Assembly (NCBI GenBank): GCA_030698885.1
Contig: JAUYLN010000016.1
Span: forward strand, 1-49,896
Reading direction: 5' to 3'
Origin: a bacterium
Lineage (GTDB): Bacteria; Patescibacteriota; Minisyncoccia; 2-02-FULL-40-12; IGHO2-01-FULL-4-A
Length of the DNA stretch: 49,896 nucleotides
Shown here: positions 30,097 through 38,255 of the stretch, piece by piece
Layout: every line of letters begins with the position of its first letter
Numbering within the stretch: position 1 is the first letter of the stretch
Program-made: the position numbers and the translations under genes
Notes under the pieces: model-generated
Seen by the model: the letters and a program-made list of their open reading frames with translations, nothing else
Databases searched by the model: none
Told to the model about the DNA's origin: nothing

Positions 30097-30840
30097 TTAT
30101 TTTTTCTTGGTTTTCTTGGCTACTTTGACTTTAATTGCTTTAGCCGGTTTAGACTTAGGAACCTCTACTTCATTTATTATAGTAAAGTAATCAATGAGTA
30201 TTTTTGATGCTCTCTGGAGAGCTTCCTGCGGGCTTATACTACCATCTGTTTCCAGATCCAGCAATACTTTGTTGTAGTCCGTCCTTTGGCCTACGCGGAT
30301 ATTCTCAACTCTGTAATTTACGCTTTTGATAGGTGTAAAAATTGCATCAACTGCTATAGAGCCCACTCCGAGCTTCTCTTTCTGCCTTTGCTCAACAGGA
30401 ACATAGCCAACACCTTTTTCAATCTTAAGCTCCATATTTATATCAGTCTTCTTGTCTGTGACCGTGGCTATAACCTGGTCGGTATTAACAACCTCAATAT
30501 CGGCAGTGGTTTGAATATCAGCTGCGGTAATAGTTTTCTGTCCTTTAGACTGGAGAGTCAGTATAACCGGCTCTTCAGAAAACATCTTGAACCTCACCCT
30601 CTTTAAATTGAGAATTAATTCAATGACATCTTCAACTACGCCTTCTACGCTTGAAAATTCATGGTCAACACCCTTTATTTTTATTGAAGTTACGGCCGCG
30701 CCATCAATTGAAGAAACTAAAACTCTTCTCAGGGAATTGCCCATGGTAACGCCATACCCCGGATAAAGAGGCCCTATCTCAAAGGTTGTTTTATTACCAT
30801 CTTCTGACACGACCTTGGGTTGTATTGGAAGTTGTATCAT
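30097..30840 (-). CDS. rpoA: RNA polymerase alpha subunit lacking the C-terminal domain
   Basis: The N-terminal assembly domains are complete (LYPGYGVTMGNSLRRVLVSS, then IRVGQRTDYNKVLLDLETDGSISPQEAL). After about residue 230 there is only a Lys/Ala-rich tail (PKSKPAKAIKVKVAKKTKKK). The alphaCTD, which binds UP elements and activators, is absent; total length is 247 rather than ~320-330 aa. Confidence 0.96.
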   Translation of the reverse strand: MIQLPIQPKVVSEDGNKTTFEIGPLYPGYGVTMGNSLRRVLVSSIDGAAVTSIKIKGVDHEFSSVEGVVEDVIELILNLKRVRFKMFSEEPVILTLQSKGQKTITAADIQTTADIEVVNTDQVIATVTDKKTDINMELKIEKGVGYVPVEQRQKEKLGVGSIAVDAIFTPIKSVNYRVENIRVGQRTDYNKVLLDLETDGSISPQEALQRASKILIDYFTIINEVEVPKSKPAKAIKVKVAKKTKKK

Positions 30841-30936
30841 GTACTAAGTTAAAAGTTAGAAAGTTTTTAAAGTTTGTAAAGTAATTGGGTATTAGCTTTA
30901 TAAACTTTCAACTTTATGAACTTTATAAACTATTGT
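30841..30936 (-). repeat. stop-to-start spacer hairpin of a different word type (rpsD-rpoA)
   Basis: Arms of GTTTATAAAGTT words pair with AACTTTAAAAACTTT words. Sequence is unrelated to copies 1-7, but the layout is the same. Confidence 0.6.
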
Positions 30937-31578
30937 TTATCTTGAATAAAATTCAATTATTGAACGTAAGTCCTTTGCTTCGACGCCGCTCTCATTTATC
31001 GCCGGCCTTCCATTTATCTTTGCCGTAAAACTGGCCTTGTCTACGCTTACCCAGCTCGGTGGTTCATGCTGTGCAAACCATTGAGGCATAAGATTTGAAA
31101 AGTAGGGTAACTTTTTGCTGGCCTCTCTTATAGATATCATGCTGTCTTTTTTAACATTGCTTGAAGCTATATCAACTTTCTTTTTGTTAACTACTATATG
31201 GCCGTGGTTGACTATCTGCCGGGCCTGATCTCTTGACTGGGCAAATCCGCATCTGAATACTACGTTGTCCAGGCGGCTTTCCAACTTCTCAACAATCAGG
31301 TTTGTGCTCTCATCCTTTGATTTCATTGACTCCTGAACCAGATTTTTGAACTGCCTTTCAAGCATTCTATACATATTCTTAACTTTTTGTTTTGACTGAA
31401 GTTGCTGTCCATATTCTGATAGCCTTCTTTTGCCGGCTAATTTATTGCCGTGAGCTCCCGGCGGGTAAGGCCTTTTGGTCATTGCTGATTTTGGCGAATA
31501 TGAACGTTCCCCCTTTAAGAAGAGTTTGACTCCTAAACGTCGTTCTATTTTTTCTTTTGGACCTGTATATCGTGCCAT
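30937..31578 (-). CDS. rpsD: 30S ribosomal protein S4 (uS4)
   Basis: 213 residues with the S4 start YTGPKEKIERRLGVKLFLKGERSY, the SEYGQQLQSKQKVKNMYRMLERQF stretch and the S4 RNA-binding domain LESRLDNVVFRCGFAQSRDQARQIVNHGHIVVN. No N-terminal zinc cysteines. No Shine-Dalgarno sequence. Confidence 0.97.
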   Translation of the reverse strand: MARYTGPKEKIERRLGVKLFLKGERSYSPKSAMTKRPYPPGAHGNKLAGKRRLSEYGQQLQSKQKVKNMYRMLERQFKNLVQESMKSKDESTNLIVEKLESRLDNVVFRCGFAQSRDQARQIVNHGHIVVNKKKVDIASSNVKKDSMISIREASKKLPYFSNLMPQWFAQHEPPSWVSVDKASFTAKINGRPAINESGVEAKDLRSIIEFYSR

Positions 31579-31667
31579 ATTGATCTACTAATTACTAATT
31601 AGGATACGAATGTACGAATGAAATCAGATTAGTATATTAGTGATTTTATTAGTAATTGGTAGGCTGT
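31579..31667 (-). repeat. stop-to-start spacer hairpin, copy 3 (rpsK-rpsD)
   Basis: Same family as copy 1; almost identical inner part. The 3' arm ends 5 bases before the rpsD start codon. Confidence 0.8.
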
Positions 31668-32108
31668 CTATACTCTTCTTGGCTTGGGCGGCTTTACGCC
31701 ATTATGCGGTATGGGTGTTTCATCAACGATTGATGTAATACTTATGCCACTTCCGGCTACGCCTCTTATTGCTGCTTCCCGTCCTGAACCTATTCCTTTA
31801 ACGACCAAAGTCGCTTCGGCAAGTCCTAACACCTTTGCTTTTTCAACTGCATCTTTAGCTACCAGTGTCGCGGCATAAGGCGTGGATTTTCGTGAACCTT
31901 TAAATCCCAATGTTCCTGCTGAAGACCAGACAGCAATTTCTCCTCTTGGATTAGCGATGCTAACTATAGTGTTATTGTAAGAAGAAGAGATGTTTATGAT
32001 GCCTTTAGCAATCTGCTTACCTTTTTTCTTGCCCGTCTTTAAACCAGCCGACTTATCGCCTGTCTGTCCCGAGCTATCTGTTTTTGTAATAATACGTTTT
32101 TGTCCCAT
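31668..32108 (-). CDS. rpsK: 30S ribosomal protein S11 (uS11)
   Basis: 146 residues. The core runs from GIINISSSYNNTIVSIANPRGE to TPIPHNGVKPPKPRRV, the conserved tail. A 30-residue basic N-terminal extension (SGQTGDKSAGLKTGKKKGKQ) precedes it. Confidence 0.97.
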   Translation of the reverse strand: MGQKRIITKTDSSGQTGDKSAGLKTGKKKGKQIAKGIINISSSYNNTIVSIANPRGEIAVWSSAGTLGFKGSRKSTPYAATLVAKDAVEKAKVLGLAEATLVVKGIGSGREAAIRGVAGSGISITSIVDETPIPHNGVKPPKPRRV

Positions 32109-32193
32109 GTCATCTACTAATTACTAATTAGGATACGAATGTACGAATTTATTTCCTATTAGTATATTAGTGACTCTATTGGTAATTGGTAGA
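32109..32193 (-). repeat. stop-to-start spacer hairpin, copy 4 (rpsM-rpsK)
   Basis: Same family; the 5' arm starts at the rpsM TAA and the 3' arm (TTAGTAATTAGTAGA) ends 5 bases before the rpsK ATG. Confidence 0.8.
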
Positions 32194-32577
32194 TTATGTT
32201 TTCTGCGAGGACGGCTTTCTGCCTGAACCCATTGTCTTTCTCACATTTCCTCTGGTAGTCCTTGAATTTGTCTTAGTCCTCCCATGTATCGGCAGCCTCC
32301 TTGAATGCCTCAGCCCTCTCCAGGCTCCGGTTTCTTTAAGGTGCTTAACATTATCGGAAATCTCTCTTCTTAGGTCACCTCCTATTTTATAATTTTTATC
32401 TATAATATTTTGTATCTTTGCGATCTCATCGCTACTCAACTCTTTTGCTTTTTTATCAAAATCAACACCAGCAGATTTCAAAATAATTCTGCTGGTCTTA
32501 GGACCGACGCCGTAAATATACGGCAATGAAAATTCTATCTTTTTATTGTCGGGAATGTCTATACCGCTAATACGCAT
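32194..32577 (-). CDS. rpsM: 30S ribosomal protein S13 (uS13)
   Basis: 127 residues: ISGIDIPDNKKIEFSLPYIYGVG at the N-terminus and GLRHSRRLPIHGRTKTNSRTTRG near the C-terminus are diagnostic. No Shine-Dalgarno sequence. Confidence 0.97.
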   Translation of the reverse strand: MRISGIDIPDNKKIEFSLPYIYGVGPKTSRIILKSAGVDFDKKAKELSSDEIAKIQNIIDKNYKIGGDLRREISDNVKHLKETGAWRGLRHSRRLPIHGRTKTNSRTTRGNVRKTMGSGRKPSSQKT

Positions 32578-32660
32578 GTACTCATCTACTAATTACTAAT
32601 CTGTTACGAATATACTAATGATACGATTCGTATATTAGTAATAAATTCGTAATTGGTAGA
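32578..32660 (-). repeat. stop-to-start spacer hairpin, copy 5 (rpmJ-rpsM)
   Basis: Same family; lies between the rpmJ TAA and the rpsM ATG. Confidence 0.8.
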
Positions 32661-32774
32661 TTATCCTTGTCTTTGCTTATGCTTCTTAATTTTGCAGATG
32701 CAATAAATCCTACCTTTTCTGCGGACTATCTTGCAATTCTTACACATTTTTTTTACTGATGTACGGACTTTCAA
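32661..32774 (-). CDS. rpmJ: 50S ribosomal protein L36 (bL36)
   Basis: A 37-residue protein, too short to be noticed by length alone. It reads [18 protein letters not shown], then CIC and KHKQRQG: the zinc-ribbon pattern C-x2-C with later ligands and the conserved tail. The start must be a TTG at 32772-32774, because the next ATG is after residue 9. It lies in the usual infA-rpmJ-rpsM order. Confidence 0.9.
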   Translation of the reverse strand: MKVRTSVKKMCKNCKIVRRKGRIYCICKIKKHKQRQG

Positions 32775-32851
32775 AATAGCTGCTTAGCTTTTTAGCTGCT
32801 TAGCTTTTTAGCTTTTAGGTTTTAATCCTAATCAGCTAGGAAGCTAGGAAG
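32775..32851 (-). repeat. stop-to-start spacer hairpin of AGCTAGGA / AGCTAAAA words (infA-rpmJ)
   Basis: TAGCTTCCTAGCTTCCTAGC words pair imperfectly with AGCTAAAAAGCTAAGCAGCT words. A third word type in the same position and layout. Confidence 0.6.
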
Positions 32852-33061
32852 CTAATTCCTAAATATTATCCTTCCTTTATCTCCTTCCGGACTTAGCTCT
32901 AAAGTAACCTTGTCGCCCGGTATAACTTTGATATAGTTCATTCTCATTTTTCCTGATAAGTATGCCAAAACCTCTTTACCATCGTCAAGTTTAACTTTAA
33001 ATTTTGTATCAGGCAATGCCTCCAGAATCTCGCCTTCTACTTTTGTCTTATCTTCAGACAT
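32852..33061 (-). CDS. infA: translation initiation factor IF-1
   Basis: 69 residues, a single OB-fold: VEGEILEALPDTKFKVKLDDGKEVLAYLSGKMR and the end KGRIIFRN. It is the first gene of the ribosomal-protein run; a promoter lies 110 bases upstream. Confidence 0.96.
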   Translation of the reverse strand: MSEDKTKVEGEILEALPDTKFKVKLDDGKEVLAYLSGKMRMNYIKVIPGDKVTLELSPEGDKGRIIFRN

Positions 33062-33122
33062 CTATTTTTATTAAAATAAATACAATCCTTCCCAATAAGG
33101 AAGAATTGCTTCCCTAAATCCT

Positions 33123-33200
33123 ATTATATTGAATAACCAGGCTGTTTTATAACTATTTTAACGCGTTAATAAATATACCACAATGTATAAATTAATGCAA
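33123..33200 (-). promoter_or_regulatory. promoter region of the infA-rpsI run
   Basis: On the minus strand TTGCAT (33195-33200), 17 bases, TATATT (33172-33177). A second perfect TATAAT (33123-33128) lies closer to infA. The leader contains a short hairpin CTTCC-TTATTG-GGAAGG near 33089-33107. Confidence 0.45.
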
Positions 33201-33234
33201 ATATCAGGCCTAAAAGCAAGGGTGTTTTATGAGA

Positions 33235-35067
33235 TTACTCCTTTTCTATGATTATTTCTACCTTTGCAGTATCAACAGGTATCTCTCTTATCCAAAACGG
33301 CGAAAGGGTTATCTTGGCTTTTTCTATCTCGTCAAATTTCTCAAAATAAGTCCTTACCTCAGATTCTTTTAGGCCTATTATATCAGACAATATGGCTTCT
33401 TTATCAATAGTGGATATGGCCGTTACGATTGCCGATACCGAGAAATTAGCAATATCTCCGGCTTCGCTTATTGAAGTATTGGCATAATCTATTTTAGTTT
33501 TGCTGGGCAAAATCTCCATAGGGTTATTCCCAAGCTTATTTTTCTCTATAATTTTAGTTATGTCATCCTCTCTAAAAGCAATAACCTTGGCCGAGCCGGT
33601 TACGGACATGGTAAATGAGCCGGTTGCATCGCCTAGTTTAAAATTAGTTTCAGGCTCACCTATATCAAATGCGATATTACCGGCAGTGGTTAAATCTCCC
33701 GCCTTGGAACGCAAAGTGTCACCAAGCTCTTTTTGGAGCTGATCCGAGAGTTTGACTTGGGCATCTGTCAGGTCCTGCTCAGTCACCGTACTTGAAGGTC
33801 CGATTATGCCGCCGGTCATAGATTCCTGGGACTGAGCATAAAATTCGGTAAACTTAGGCGAGCCTTCAAGGCCGGGAATGGTGAACCTGGCCGGACCAAT
33901 ATTATATTCATCGCCGGCCTTGTCCGCAAATAGTTCAGATTCTATTGAGCCGGGACCCTGGCCTGTTGCTGCCGGTATGGTTATGCTTTTCGGAATCCTG
34001 AATATTAATCCCGCCGGAGATTCAAATCTGGTCGTGGCTACAAAAATTTGAGGAGCAGATGTGGTATTATATATTATTATTTTTCCCCTTGCTTTTTGAG
34101 CAACTTCTTTCTGGCCCGTGGCTTTAAAATCAGAAGTTAATTTTTTAGTATCACTGAACTGCTGTCCCGGAATGGTATCAGTGCTGTAGTCTATGGACGA
34201 TGATTTGGTGGAGGCAGTAACGTCAAACTTTATATTTAGCTCATTGCCCTGTGGCGTAATTATTATTTTAGCGTTTCCAAAAGTAATATAAAAAACAGTT
34301 ATCATAACAACTGCCAGAATAACTATCCCCGGAATCATTATCTTTTTAAAATTTTTCCCGGAACCAAACGGGTGAATGTTGCGTTCCTTCCCTGATTTTT
34401 TATGAATATCATGCAACGGTTTCACATCTTTTCTGGCAAGCCACATTTTGGCAATATTATCCGTTTGCTTATCCCGGCTAATCTCAGCTGATTTTATTTC
34501 TATCTTATCTTCTTTTACCCTCTCTTTGGTCACCTTTACTTTGTTATCTTCCTCCTCTATCGCTGGGGGGATAATATCGTTTAATATTTTTTTTGATGCC
34601 GGCCGGCTGTATTTTGCCGAAGCCATTGCCGCAATAGGCATACTGTCCTCCATGTCCCGCGCAACGCCGCCCCTAAGTAATTCCTCAAAGGCTGAATCTT
34701 CATTATTACCTGTATCTTCCTGCTCGGTTATTTCCCGGACGGGTTCTTCTTCGGCAACAACCTCGGTTTCAGATAATTTAATTTTAGCCGGTTTCTTGGC
34801 TGTGGAGTTTTTCTTATTTTCTAAAACTTCAATACCGGCTTCTGAAGCCAGGTTAGCCGCAATAGCGTCACCGGTCATTACGGTAATTTTTTGCCCCTTG
34901 GCGTCGGCCAGTTCTTTGAAAGTAGCAAAGGAAGCGCTCTTTTTTGAGAAGGCAGAACGCTTAGGCAATATAAAGATAACCTCATCCGCGACAACATCCT
35001 GAAATTCATTAAAAACTTCATCTATAGAATCCCCTTTTGTAATATTAATTATTTTTGTTCCCGCCAT
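33235..35067 (-). CDS. large anchored protein with a baseplate-J-like outer part, 610 aa
   Basis: Residues 1-85 form an alpha/beta domain (VIFILPKRSAFSKKSASFATFKELADAKGQKITVMT). A charged linker of about 160 residues follows, then one membrane helix (about 244-264, MIPGIVILAVVMITVFYI), then a long beta-rich outer part with ARGKIIIYNTTSAPQIFVA and RIPKSITIPAA. The outer part resembles proteins labelled baseplate-J-like in candidate phyla genomes; this is a resemblance, not a demonstrated function. The cytoplasmic domain could sense or bind a ligand and connect across the membrane. Confidence 0.75.
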   Translation of the reverse strand: MAGTKIINITKGDSIDEVFNEFQDVVADEVIFILPKRSAFSKKSASFATFKELADAKGQKITVMTGDAIAANLASEAGIEVLENKKNSTAKKPAKIKLSETEVVAEEEPVREITEQEDTGNNEDSAFEELLRGGVARDMEDSMPIAAMASAKYSRPASKKILNDIIPPAIEEEDNKVKVTKERVKEDKIEIKSAEISRDKQTDNIAKMWLARKDVKPLHDIHKKSGKERNIHPFGSGKNFKKIMIPGIVILAVVMITVFYITFGNAKIIITPQGNELNIKFDVTASTKSSSIDYSTDTIPGQQFSDTKKLTSDFKATGQKEVAQKARGKIIIYNTTSAPQIFVATTRFESPAGLIFRIPKSITIPAATGQGPGSIESELFADKAGDEYNIGPARFTIPGLEGSPKFTEFYAQSQESMTGGIIGPSSTVTEQDLTDAQVKLSDQLQKELGDTLRSKAGDLTTAGNIAFDIGEPETNFKLGDATGSFTMSVTGSAKVIAFREDDITKIIEKNKLGNNPMEILPSKTKIDYANTSISEAGDIANFSVSAIVTAISTIDKEAILSDIIGLKESEVRTYFEKFDEIEKAKITLSPFWIREIPVDTAKVEIIIEKE

Positions 35068-35131
35068 TATTAGTTTAATACTCTTATCTTACATACACCT
35101 GGTGAATGAGAATAAAATCGTATCAAAATTA

Positions 35132-35140
35132 ATTATAACA
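35132..35140 (-). promoter_or_regulatory. extended -10 promoter upstream of the 610-aa gene
   Basis: Minus strand TGTTATAAT (perfect TATAAT with extended TG), about 65 bases before the start codon. Confidence 0.4.
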
Positions 35141-35160
35141 TACTTTAAAATTTTGAAGGC

Positions 35161-36969
35161 CTAATTTTTATCCACTAGAGTCGCTCTGATTCTTCTGACC
35201 CCGGCTCCGACTGCTTCTTCTTTTTTAATTTTTATTTTGCCGATTTCACCGGTGTGAGTAACATGAGGGCCTCCACAAAGCTCACGGCTGAACACTTCGG
35301 CAGGCTCAGTGCTAGTGGCTTCCTTACCGACCGTATATACTTTTACAACGGCAGGGTATTTCTCTTTAAAGAATGATAACGCGCCAAGATGAACTGCTTC
35401 TTCATACGGCATTTCTCTCATAACAACGGGCAAATCTTGGCCTACCGCATCATTGGCGATATCTTCAACTTTTTTTATTTCCTCCGGTGTCATTTTACGG
35501 TCAAAATTAAAATCAAACCTTAATCTTTCCGCAGTAATATCCGAACCGGCCTGATGAACGTTTTCGCCAAGCACCTTTCTTAATGATGCATGCAAGAGAT
35601 GAGTAGCCGTGTGGAGGCGGGTTACCTGTTTGAGCTCTTCTTCGTTTCCGGCTTTTAATTCGCCTGTGTCCAGCAACAATCCATGCCCGCCGAATTTTTT
35701 TTCTATACCGGCACGGGATTTAGCTCTGTGTTCCTCCGTTTCTTTTTGAAAATCTGAAACATCCACAGTCACATCATTTTCTTTGGCCAGCTCTTCTATG
35801 AGTTCTATTGGGAAACCGAAAGTTGAATACAAACCAAAGGCCTCCTTGCCGGAAATATTTTTTTCATTTGCCTGCTGATGATTTTCTATAAGACCGGCGA
35901 ATTCTTTAAGCCCTCTGCCCAGTGTTGCAGTAAATTTATTTCTCTCCGTTTCTATAACTTCAATAATATTTTCTTCTTTTCGAACCAGTTCCGGATAAAT
36001 ATTGCCATAAATACTATACGCCAGGACATGCAAAATTCTTTTATAAATATCGTCGGGGATATTCAGGAGATTAATATGCCTTATGGCACGCCGTAGAAGT
36101 CTTCTTAAAATATATCCCTGCTCCGTATTTGACGGCAGAACTCCATCTGATATTAAAAATATGCCTGCCCGCAGATGGTCGGCAATTATTCTTTCCGAGG
36201 GCTTGTTTTTCTCATAGTCATACAAATTTTTACCCCTTACTTCCGTTATTATGGGGGTGAACAAATCTGTTTCAAAAATATTTGTCTTGCCCTGCATTAT
36301 CATAGCGAGGCGCTCAAGGCCCATACCTGTATCTATGCCCTTAGTCGCAAGCGGAACAAAATGTTTTTTGCCATTTTCCTCATCACAAAAATACTCATTA
36401 AATACGATGTTCCAAATTTCTATGCCGTCAATATAAATTTCAGTTGTCGGACCGCATGGGCCTTTATTTCCTGTCGGGCCCCAGAAATTATCTTTTCTTT
36501 CCCCAAGTATTATTTGAGCGTCAGGAATTCCCAAAGACTTCCAAATATCTAAAGACTCACGATCTTCCGGCGTTTCCGAATCACCCTTAAAAATAGATAC
36601 TGTTATTCTATCCAAAGACATTTTGAGTTCTTTAACTATAAAATCGTAGCCGTATTGAATGGCCTCTTTTTTCCAATATTGACCGAAACTAAAATTACCC
36701 AGCATTTCAAAGAAAGTTAGATGAGAATCATCCCCCACTTCATCTATGTCCGAGGTACGCATGGATTTTTGGATTGATGCCGTATTTAATGAACCAAAAT
36801 CCTTCATGGCATCAGCCTCACCGGTATAATATTTTTTGAACTGCTGCATTCCGGCTGTAGTAAAAAGCACCGACGGGTCATCGGGTAAAAGTGACGAAGA
36901 AGGTACTATTTTATGCCCCCTCTCCTCAAAGAATTTTAGAAATTTAGTTCGGATTTCCTGGTGAGTCAT
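35161..36969 (-). CDS. alaS: alanyl-tRNA synthetase, short form without C-Ala
   Basis: 602 residues. The class II catalytic domain (IRTKFLKFFEERGHKIVPSSSL, FTTAGMQQFKKYYTG), tRNA-recognition region and editing domain (HTATH with two zinc His, CGGPH with Cys and His) are complete. The ~270-residue C-terminal part (DHHA1/C-Ala) that most AlaS proteins have is missing; the protein ends right after the editing domain (VGAGVRRIRATLVDKN). It should still charge and edit, probably as a monomer. Confidence 0.97.
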   Translation of the reverse strand: MTHQEIRTKFLKFFEERGHKIVPSSSLLPDDPSVLFTTAGMQQFKKYYTGEADAMKDFGSLNTASIQKSMRTSDIDEVGDDSHLTFFEMLGNFSFGQYWKKEAIQYGYDFIVKELKMSLDRITVSIFKGDSETPEDRESLDIWKSLGIPDAQIILGERKDNFWGPTGNKGPCGPTTEIYIDGIEIWNIVFNEYFCDEENGKKHFVPLATKGIDTGMGLERLAMIMQGKTNIFETDLFTPIITEVRGKNLYDYEKNKPSERIIADHLRAGIFLISDGVLPSNTEQGYILRRLLRRAIRHINLLNIPDDIYKRILHVLAYSIYGNIYPELVRKEENIIEVIETERNKFTATLGRGLKEFAGLIENHQQANEKNISGKEAFGLYSTFGFPIELIEELAKENDVTVDVSDFQKETEEHRAKSRAGIEKKFGGHGLLLDTGELKAGNEEELKQVTRLHTATHLLHASLRKVLGENVHQAGSDITAERLRFDFNFDRKMTPEEIKKVEDIANDAVGQDLPVVMREMPYEEAVHLGALSFFKEKYPAVVKVYTVGKEATSTEPAEVFSRELCGGPHVTHTGEIGKIKIKKEEAVGAGVRRIRATLVDKN

Positions 36970-37023
36970 GTAGTAAATTTAAAAATTAAAGATTAAAAAT
37001 CAAAATTTAAATTCATAATAATA
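36970..37023. repeat. A/T word-repeat spacer upstream of alaS
   Basis: Reiterated AATTTAAA and ATTAAAA words with an ATAATA run. No Shine-Dalgarno sequence for alaS. Confidence 0.5.
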
Positions 37024-37054
37024 ATAAAATAAAAACGCCTTTATTGCTAGGCGT
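37024..37054 (-). terminator. rho-independent terminator after ccdA
   Basis: Minus strand ACGCCT, 8-base loop, AGGCGT, then TTTTATTTTATT. Confidence 0.8.
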
Positions 37055-37073
37055 ATGCGTGCCATAAGTTATC

Positions 37074-37826
37074 CTACAAAAACATCTCTACAAATTTTTG
37101 AAAGCCGTCAAACCGGAAGAAGTAAGTTTGGAATCTGACGAATACATTTGAGAACTGGTCAATTAATAAAAGTATGCCGATGGCTATCAAAAAAAATCCG
37201 GCAATAATATTTATCACTTTTATAACTCTCTCCATTCTGCCAAAAGCCTGAAATGCCCGGCCTATTAATAGCGCCGTTATCAGGAATGGCAGTGCAAGAC
37301 CGGCAGAGAATAAGCCCAAAAGGACAACGCCATGTAAAATCTGTCCTTGAGTAGAGGCCACAAGTAAAATTGAACCCAAGATTGGTCCGACGCATGGCGA
37401 CCAGCCCAAGGCAAAAAGCGAGCCGATAAAAAAAGAGTTGCCTTTTGTTGGTTTTTGAAAAAATGCCGGAATATGGATTCGCTTTTCCTGATTTAAAAAA
37501 TCTAACCTTAGCGCGCCCATTATAAAAAGACCGAATGAGATTATAAGAATTCCGCCGATACGCTGAAGCCAAAGCCTAATTCCTACAAACTGACCTATAA
37601 AAGAAAAGGCCACCCCGAACAAGATAAATATAATTGAAAAACCTAGAACATAAAAAATAGCATTGCCTAATATTTTCCAGCGGATTTTTTTTAATTTTTC
37701 CGGATCCAAAAGCTCTTCCTGCGGGACGCCGGAAATTAAACCTAAAAATGCCGGCACCAAAGGCAAGGTGCACGGCGCAAAAAAAGTAAAAAATCCTGCG
37801 ATGAAAGAAGAGATGGCTAGACCCAC
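37074..37826 (-). CDS. ccdA: CcdA-family thiol-disulfide membrane carrier
   Basis: A 250-residue six-helix protein with two Cys-Pro motifs: FAPCTLPLVPAFLGLISG near residue 18 and GWSPCVGPILGS near residue 143. CcdA moves reducing equivalents from cytoplasmic thioredoxin to the outside. It follows a small CGHC thioredoxin-like gene on the same strand, and a second CcdA-like gene is at 1-588. The start is a GTG at 37826, five bases after a spacer hairpin. Confidence 0.93.
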   Translation of the reverse strand: MGLAISSFIAGFFTFFAPCTLPLVPAFLGLISGVPQEELLDPEKLKKIRWKILGNAIFYVLGFSIIFILFGVAFSFIGQFVGIRLWLQRIGGILIISFGLFIMGALRLDFLNQEKRIHIPAFFQKPTKGNSFFIGSLFALGWSPCVGPILGSILLVASTQGQILHGVVLLGLFSAGLALPFLITALLIGRAFQAFGRMERVIKVINIIAGFFLIAIGILLLIDQFSNVFVRFQTYFFRFDGFQKFVEMFL

Positions 37827-37910
37827 TTTATCTACTAATTACTAATTAAAATACGAATGTACGAATGAAATCATATTAGTATATTAGTGATTTGATTGGT
37901 AATTAGTAAA
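37827..37910 (-). repeat. stop-to-start spacer hairpin, copy 6 (thioredoxin-like gene to ccdA)
   Basis: Same family as in the ribosomal run, between the TAG of the thioredoxin-like gene and the GTG of ccdA. Confidence 0.8.
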
Positions 37911-38168
37911 CTATTTTATTCCCGCTAACTCCTTTAGTCTTTCATAAGACTCTTCTCCGCAAATAAAATCTTTAGTTTCGGTATTATAGAAAAATGGCAC
38001 CCCTCCGCAAAGCCCTTTGTCGTACTCGTCCATTTTTTTCATATTCTCTTCGTTATGCCAAACCTCATATTTTTCAAACTTAACACCGTGCTCTTTTTCA
38101 AGCTTTTCAATAAGAGGCCTCATTTTGAAACAGTGACCGCATTCCTGGCCGTAGAACTCTAACAACAT
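37911..38168 (-). CDS. small thioredoxin-like protein with CGHC
   Basis: 85 residues: MLLEFYGQECGHCFKMRP contains the active-site C-G-H-C (residues 10-13), and GVPFF carries the cis-proline. It lacks most of the strands before the active site, so it is closer to glutaredoxin-size folds. No signal peptide, so it is probably cytoplasmic and could feed CcdA encoded next. Confidence 0.85.
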   Translation of the reverse strand: MLLEFYGQECGHCFKMRPLIEKLEKEHGVKFEKYEVWHNEENMKKMDEYDKGLCGGVPFFYNTETKDFICGEESYERLKELAGIK

Positions 38169-38255
38169 TTATCAGTCTACCAATTACTAATTTTTTACGA
38201 ATGTACTAATCTGTTTATTATTAGTATATTAGTGATTTAATTCGTAATTAGTAGA
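38169..38255 (-). repeat. stop-to-start spacer hairpin, copy 7 (isomerase to thioredoxin-like gene)
   Basis: Same family; the 5' arm starts at the TAA of the isomerase gene. Confidence 0.8.

Noticed and set aside
37159-37572. minus-strand frame of 137 codons
   Set aside because: Out-of-frame shadow of ccdA, whose Cys-Pro motifs and helices are intact.
29573-38255. Hairpin spacer family as a CRISPR array
   Set aside because: Copies are single, lie between genes, are palindromic over their whole length and are not separated by spacers of constant size.
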